Shown here one piece after another: positions 62,287 through 64,000 of a stretch of 64,000 nucleotides of DNA (within the stretch, counting starts at the first letter, position 1; each line of letters opens with the position of its first letter). The position numbers and the translations under genes are program-made. The notes under the pieces were generated by a model. It searched no databases, had not been told where the DNA came from, and saw nothing but the letters and a program-made list of their open reading frames with translations. Origin of the DNA: Pseudomonas shahriarae (GTDB lineage Bacteria > Pseudomonadota > Gammaproteobacteria > Pseudomonadales > Pseudomonadaceae); contig NZ_CP077085.1 of assembly GCF_014268455.2 (NCBI RefSeq), positions 2,397,001 through 2,461,000 on the forward strand, written 5' to 3'.

Positions 62287-62913
62287 ATGAGCAAAGCGCT
62301 AATTGTGGATGATCATCCGTTCATTCGTGCAACCGTCAAGTACCTGTTGCGCCAGGAGGGCTTCGAGAAGATTTTCGAGGCTGCCAATGGTGCCGATGCA
62401 TTACAGATTGCCAGGGAGGAACGGCCAGACCTGGTCATTCTCGACCTGGCCATGCCCAAGCTGGGCGGGCTGGAAGTGATCAGCCGGATCAAGGCCTTGG
62501 GCCTGCCCTGCAAAATACTGGTCCTGACCTCCTATCTGGCGGTGTTTTTTTCGACGCGTTGCATGCGGGCCGGGGCGATGGGGTTTGTCGCGAAAACCGG
62601 CGAGCTGGATGAGCTACAAAAAGCCATCAAGGCCGTCATGTCCAACTACAGCTGCTTCCCCAGCCTGCCCACCAGTTCCGTACGCAAGGACGACTTGCAA
62701 ACCACGGAACAGCAACTGGTAGAAGCACTCTCTGACCGGGAGTTGATGGTGCTACAGAAGTTGGCCCTGGGTTTGGGCAACAATGAAATCGCCAAGGACA
62801 TGCTGTTGAGTCACAAGACCATCAGTACTTATAAAACCCGGTTGAAGGAGAAACTGCGTATGTCGTCGGTGGTGCACTTATCCAAGTTCGCCCAGCGTAA
62901 TCATCTGATCTGA
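62287..62913 (+). CDS. Response regulator, NarL/BvgA family
   Basis: 208 aa from ATG 62287 (AGGGAG upstream); an upstream ATG at 62245 gives a non-conserved extension before the receiver domain. Receiver: acidic pocket VDDHP, phosphorylated Asp in PDLVILDLAMPKLGG, Thr/Ser in LVLTSY, Lys in GFVAKTGE. LuxR-type helix-turn-helix at the end (LSDRELMVLQKLALGLGNNEIAKDMLLSHKTISTY, written here in part). BvgA/EvgA-like. It is paired with the BvgS-like sensor that starts 1 nt after its stop, so the two form an operon. The regulated genes are unknown. Confidence 0.9.
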   Translation: MSKALIVDDHPFIRATVKYLLRQEGFEKIFEAANGADALQIAREERPDLVILDLAMPKLGGLEVISRIKALGLPCKILVLTSYLAVFFSTRCMRAGAMGFVAKTGELDELQKAIKAVMSNYSCFPSLPTSSVRKDDLQTTEQQLVEALSDRELMVLQKLALGLGNNEIAKDMLLSHKTISTYKTRLKEKLRMSSVVHLSKFAQRNHLI

Positions 62914-62914
62914 C

Positions 62915-64000
62915 ATGTCGAGATCTCTGGGGAAATGGCTCACCGCACTCTGGCTGGTGGGTCTGGCGCTCACCGTCAGTGTGGCTCAGGGTGAGCCACA
63001 CCCACTGCGTTTGCTGGGGCACTCCACCCTTGACACGCTGCAAGTGAACCTGGATGAGGCGGACTGGCGCTGGCTGCGCGAGCGCCGCACATTGGTGATG
63101 GGGGTTTCCGCCCCCGACTATGTCCCCTTCGATGTGACGGGCAGCAACGGCGAACTGGAGGGGATCACCGCTGATTATGCGGCGCTGCTCGCTGAGCTAC
63201 TCGGCATCCCGATCCAGGTGCAGTGTTACGAGCACCGGGATCGACTCATTGCAGCCCTTAAACGCGGCGAGGTGGACTTTGTAGGCACGGCCAATGGCTA
63301 TGAGGCGGCGGACCCTCAGTTGGCGCTTTCGCGCTCGTACGCCAACGACCAGCCAACCCTGGTGACGCGTATTGATGACAGTCAGGCGCTGAGTGCCGAT
63401 CTCGACGGTAAACGCCTGGCCATGCTCTCCCACTACATGCAGCCCGAGGTGGTAGCGGCCTTTTATCCCAATGCCTCCTTGCAGACCTACCCGTCGACTT
63501 TCGAGGCGATTGGGGCCGTGGCCTTTAGCCAGGCGGATGTCTATCTGGGCGATGCAATCAGCACCAACTATCTGATTAACAAGAACAACCTCAACAACGT
63601 GCGGATGGCGGACTTTTCCAGCTTGGAGGTCAACCCTTTCGCGTTCGCGCTTGCCCGGGACAATATCCGGCTGCTGCATATCATCAATGCGGCACTGGCG
63701 GTGATTCCGGCCGATGAACAGATGGAGATCCTGCGCCGCTGGAGTGCCGGTAATCTGGGGATCGTTGGCCGTGAACGCCTGCGTCTGAGCGACAGTGAAC
63801 AGCGCTGGCTGGACAAGCATCCAAGGGTCAGGGTGACGGCACTCGACAAGTTCCTGCCGTTGTCGTTTTTCAATGATCGAGGGCAATTCCGGGGCTTGAG
63901 TGCCGATGTCCTGGCCCAGATCAGCCTGCGTACGGGCTTGAAGTTCGATGTGGTGCGCGCAGGTTCGTTGCCCCGTCAAATCCAGCAGGTCAGCGATGGC
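62915..64000 (+). CDS. BvgS/EvgS-like hybrid sensor kinase, 3'-truncated by window
   Basis: Open from ATG 62915 to the last base (362 codons), so only the N-terminus is present. Signal peptide (LGKWLTALWLVGLALTVSVAQG), then a first venus-flytrap (SBP_bac_3) domain starting at WLRERRTLVMGVSAPDYVPF, and a second starting at WLDKHPRVRVTALDKFLPL and running to the edge. Two tandem periplasmic binding domains before a membrane helix are the hallmark of BvgS/EvgS sensors; the PAS, kinase, receiver and Hpt parts should follow outside the window. The start is supported by the tight coupling to the response regulator (TGACATG). Confidence 0.88.
   Translation, partial: MSRSLGKWLTALWLVGLALTVSVAQGEPHPLRLLGHSTLDTLQVNLDEADWRWLRERRTLVMGVSAPDYVPFDVTGSNGELEGITADYAALLAELLGIPIQVQCYEHRDRLIAALKRGEVDFVGTANGYEAADPQLALSRSYANDQPTLVTRIDDSQALSADLDGKRLAMLSHYMQPEVVAAFYPNASLQTYPSTFEAIGAVAFSQADVYLGDAISTNYLINKNNLNNVRMADFSSLEVNPFAFALARDNIRLLHIINAALAVIPADEQMEILRRWSAGNLGIVGRERLRLSDSEQRWLDKHPRVRVTALDKFLPLSFFNDRGQFRGLSADVLAQISLRTGLKFDVVRAGSLPRQIQQVSDG

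Noticed and set aside
1..64000. Insertion sequences, prophage, CRISPR, tRNA or rRNA genes
   Set aside because: None seen; the only mobile-type elements are REP/REPIN palindromes.

Overview
The window is the pyoverdine (fluorescent siderophore) locus of a Pseudomonas, most likely of the P. fluorescens group. This rests on a complete set of recognisable genes (pvdA, pvdE, pvdM, pvdN, pvdO, pvdP, pvdR, pvdT, opmQ), FpvA-type receptors, pyoverdine-type peptide synthetases, six iron-starvation promoter boxes (TAAAT-N16-CGT) and REP/REPIN palindromes of the kind seen in this group. GC content is high; the receptor block (about 18.2-26.3 kb) reads visibly more AT-rich than its flanks.

Layout. Positions 1-16.6 kb (+) hold three overlapping NRPS genes, the first cut by the window edge. 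Positions 16.7-26.3 kb (+) hold a FecI-type sigma factor, a FecR-type regulator and three TonB-dependent receptors. At 26.4-27.3 kb (-) is an alpha/beta hydrolase. Positions 27.4-47.2 kb (-) hold three more NRPS genes, the last ending in a thioesterase. At 47.3-52.7 kb (-) are pvdE and pvdM-pvdN-pvdO. Then come pvdP (+), pvdR-pvdT-opmQ (-) and pvdA (+). The right end has an MgtC-family gene and a BvgA/BvgS-like two-component pair; the sensor runs off the window.

How it works together. Reading adenylation-domain pocket residues by eye, the two NRPS blocks join into one assembly line: ...(D-residue)-D-Lys-Gly-Gly-OHAsp-D-Gln-Dab-Gly-Ser-OHOrn, released by the thioesterase. PvdA makes N5-hydroxyornithine. 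The Fe(II)/2-oxoglutarate hydroxylase domain fused to the second synthetase is the likely source of beta-hydroxyaspartate. PvdE exports the precursor; periplasmic PvdP, PvdO, PvdM and PvdN mature the chromophore and its side chain. PvdRT-OpmQ exports or recycles pyoverdine. The receptors take up the ferric complex and probably signal through the FecR/sigma pair. PvdL (chromophore synthetase), PvdS and PvdH are not in the window.

Most notable: a degenerate condensation-like domain next to a C-terminally fused hydroxylase; a 1.53-kb near-identical inverted pair of glycine A-domains 27 kb apart; an eroded epimerase domain in the terminal synthetase; two receptors sharing a 566-bp near-identical 5' end including the signalling domain; and a PvdM that appears to lack most dipeptidase metal ligands.
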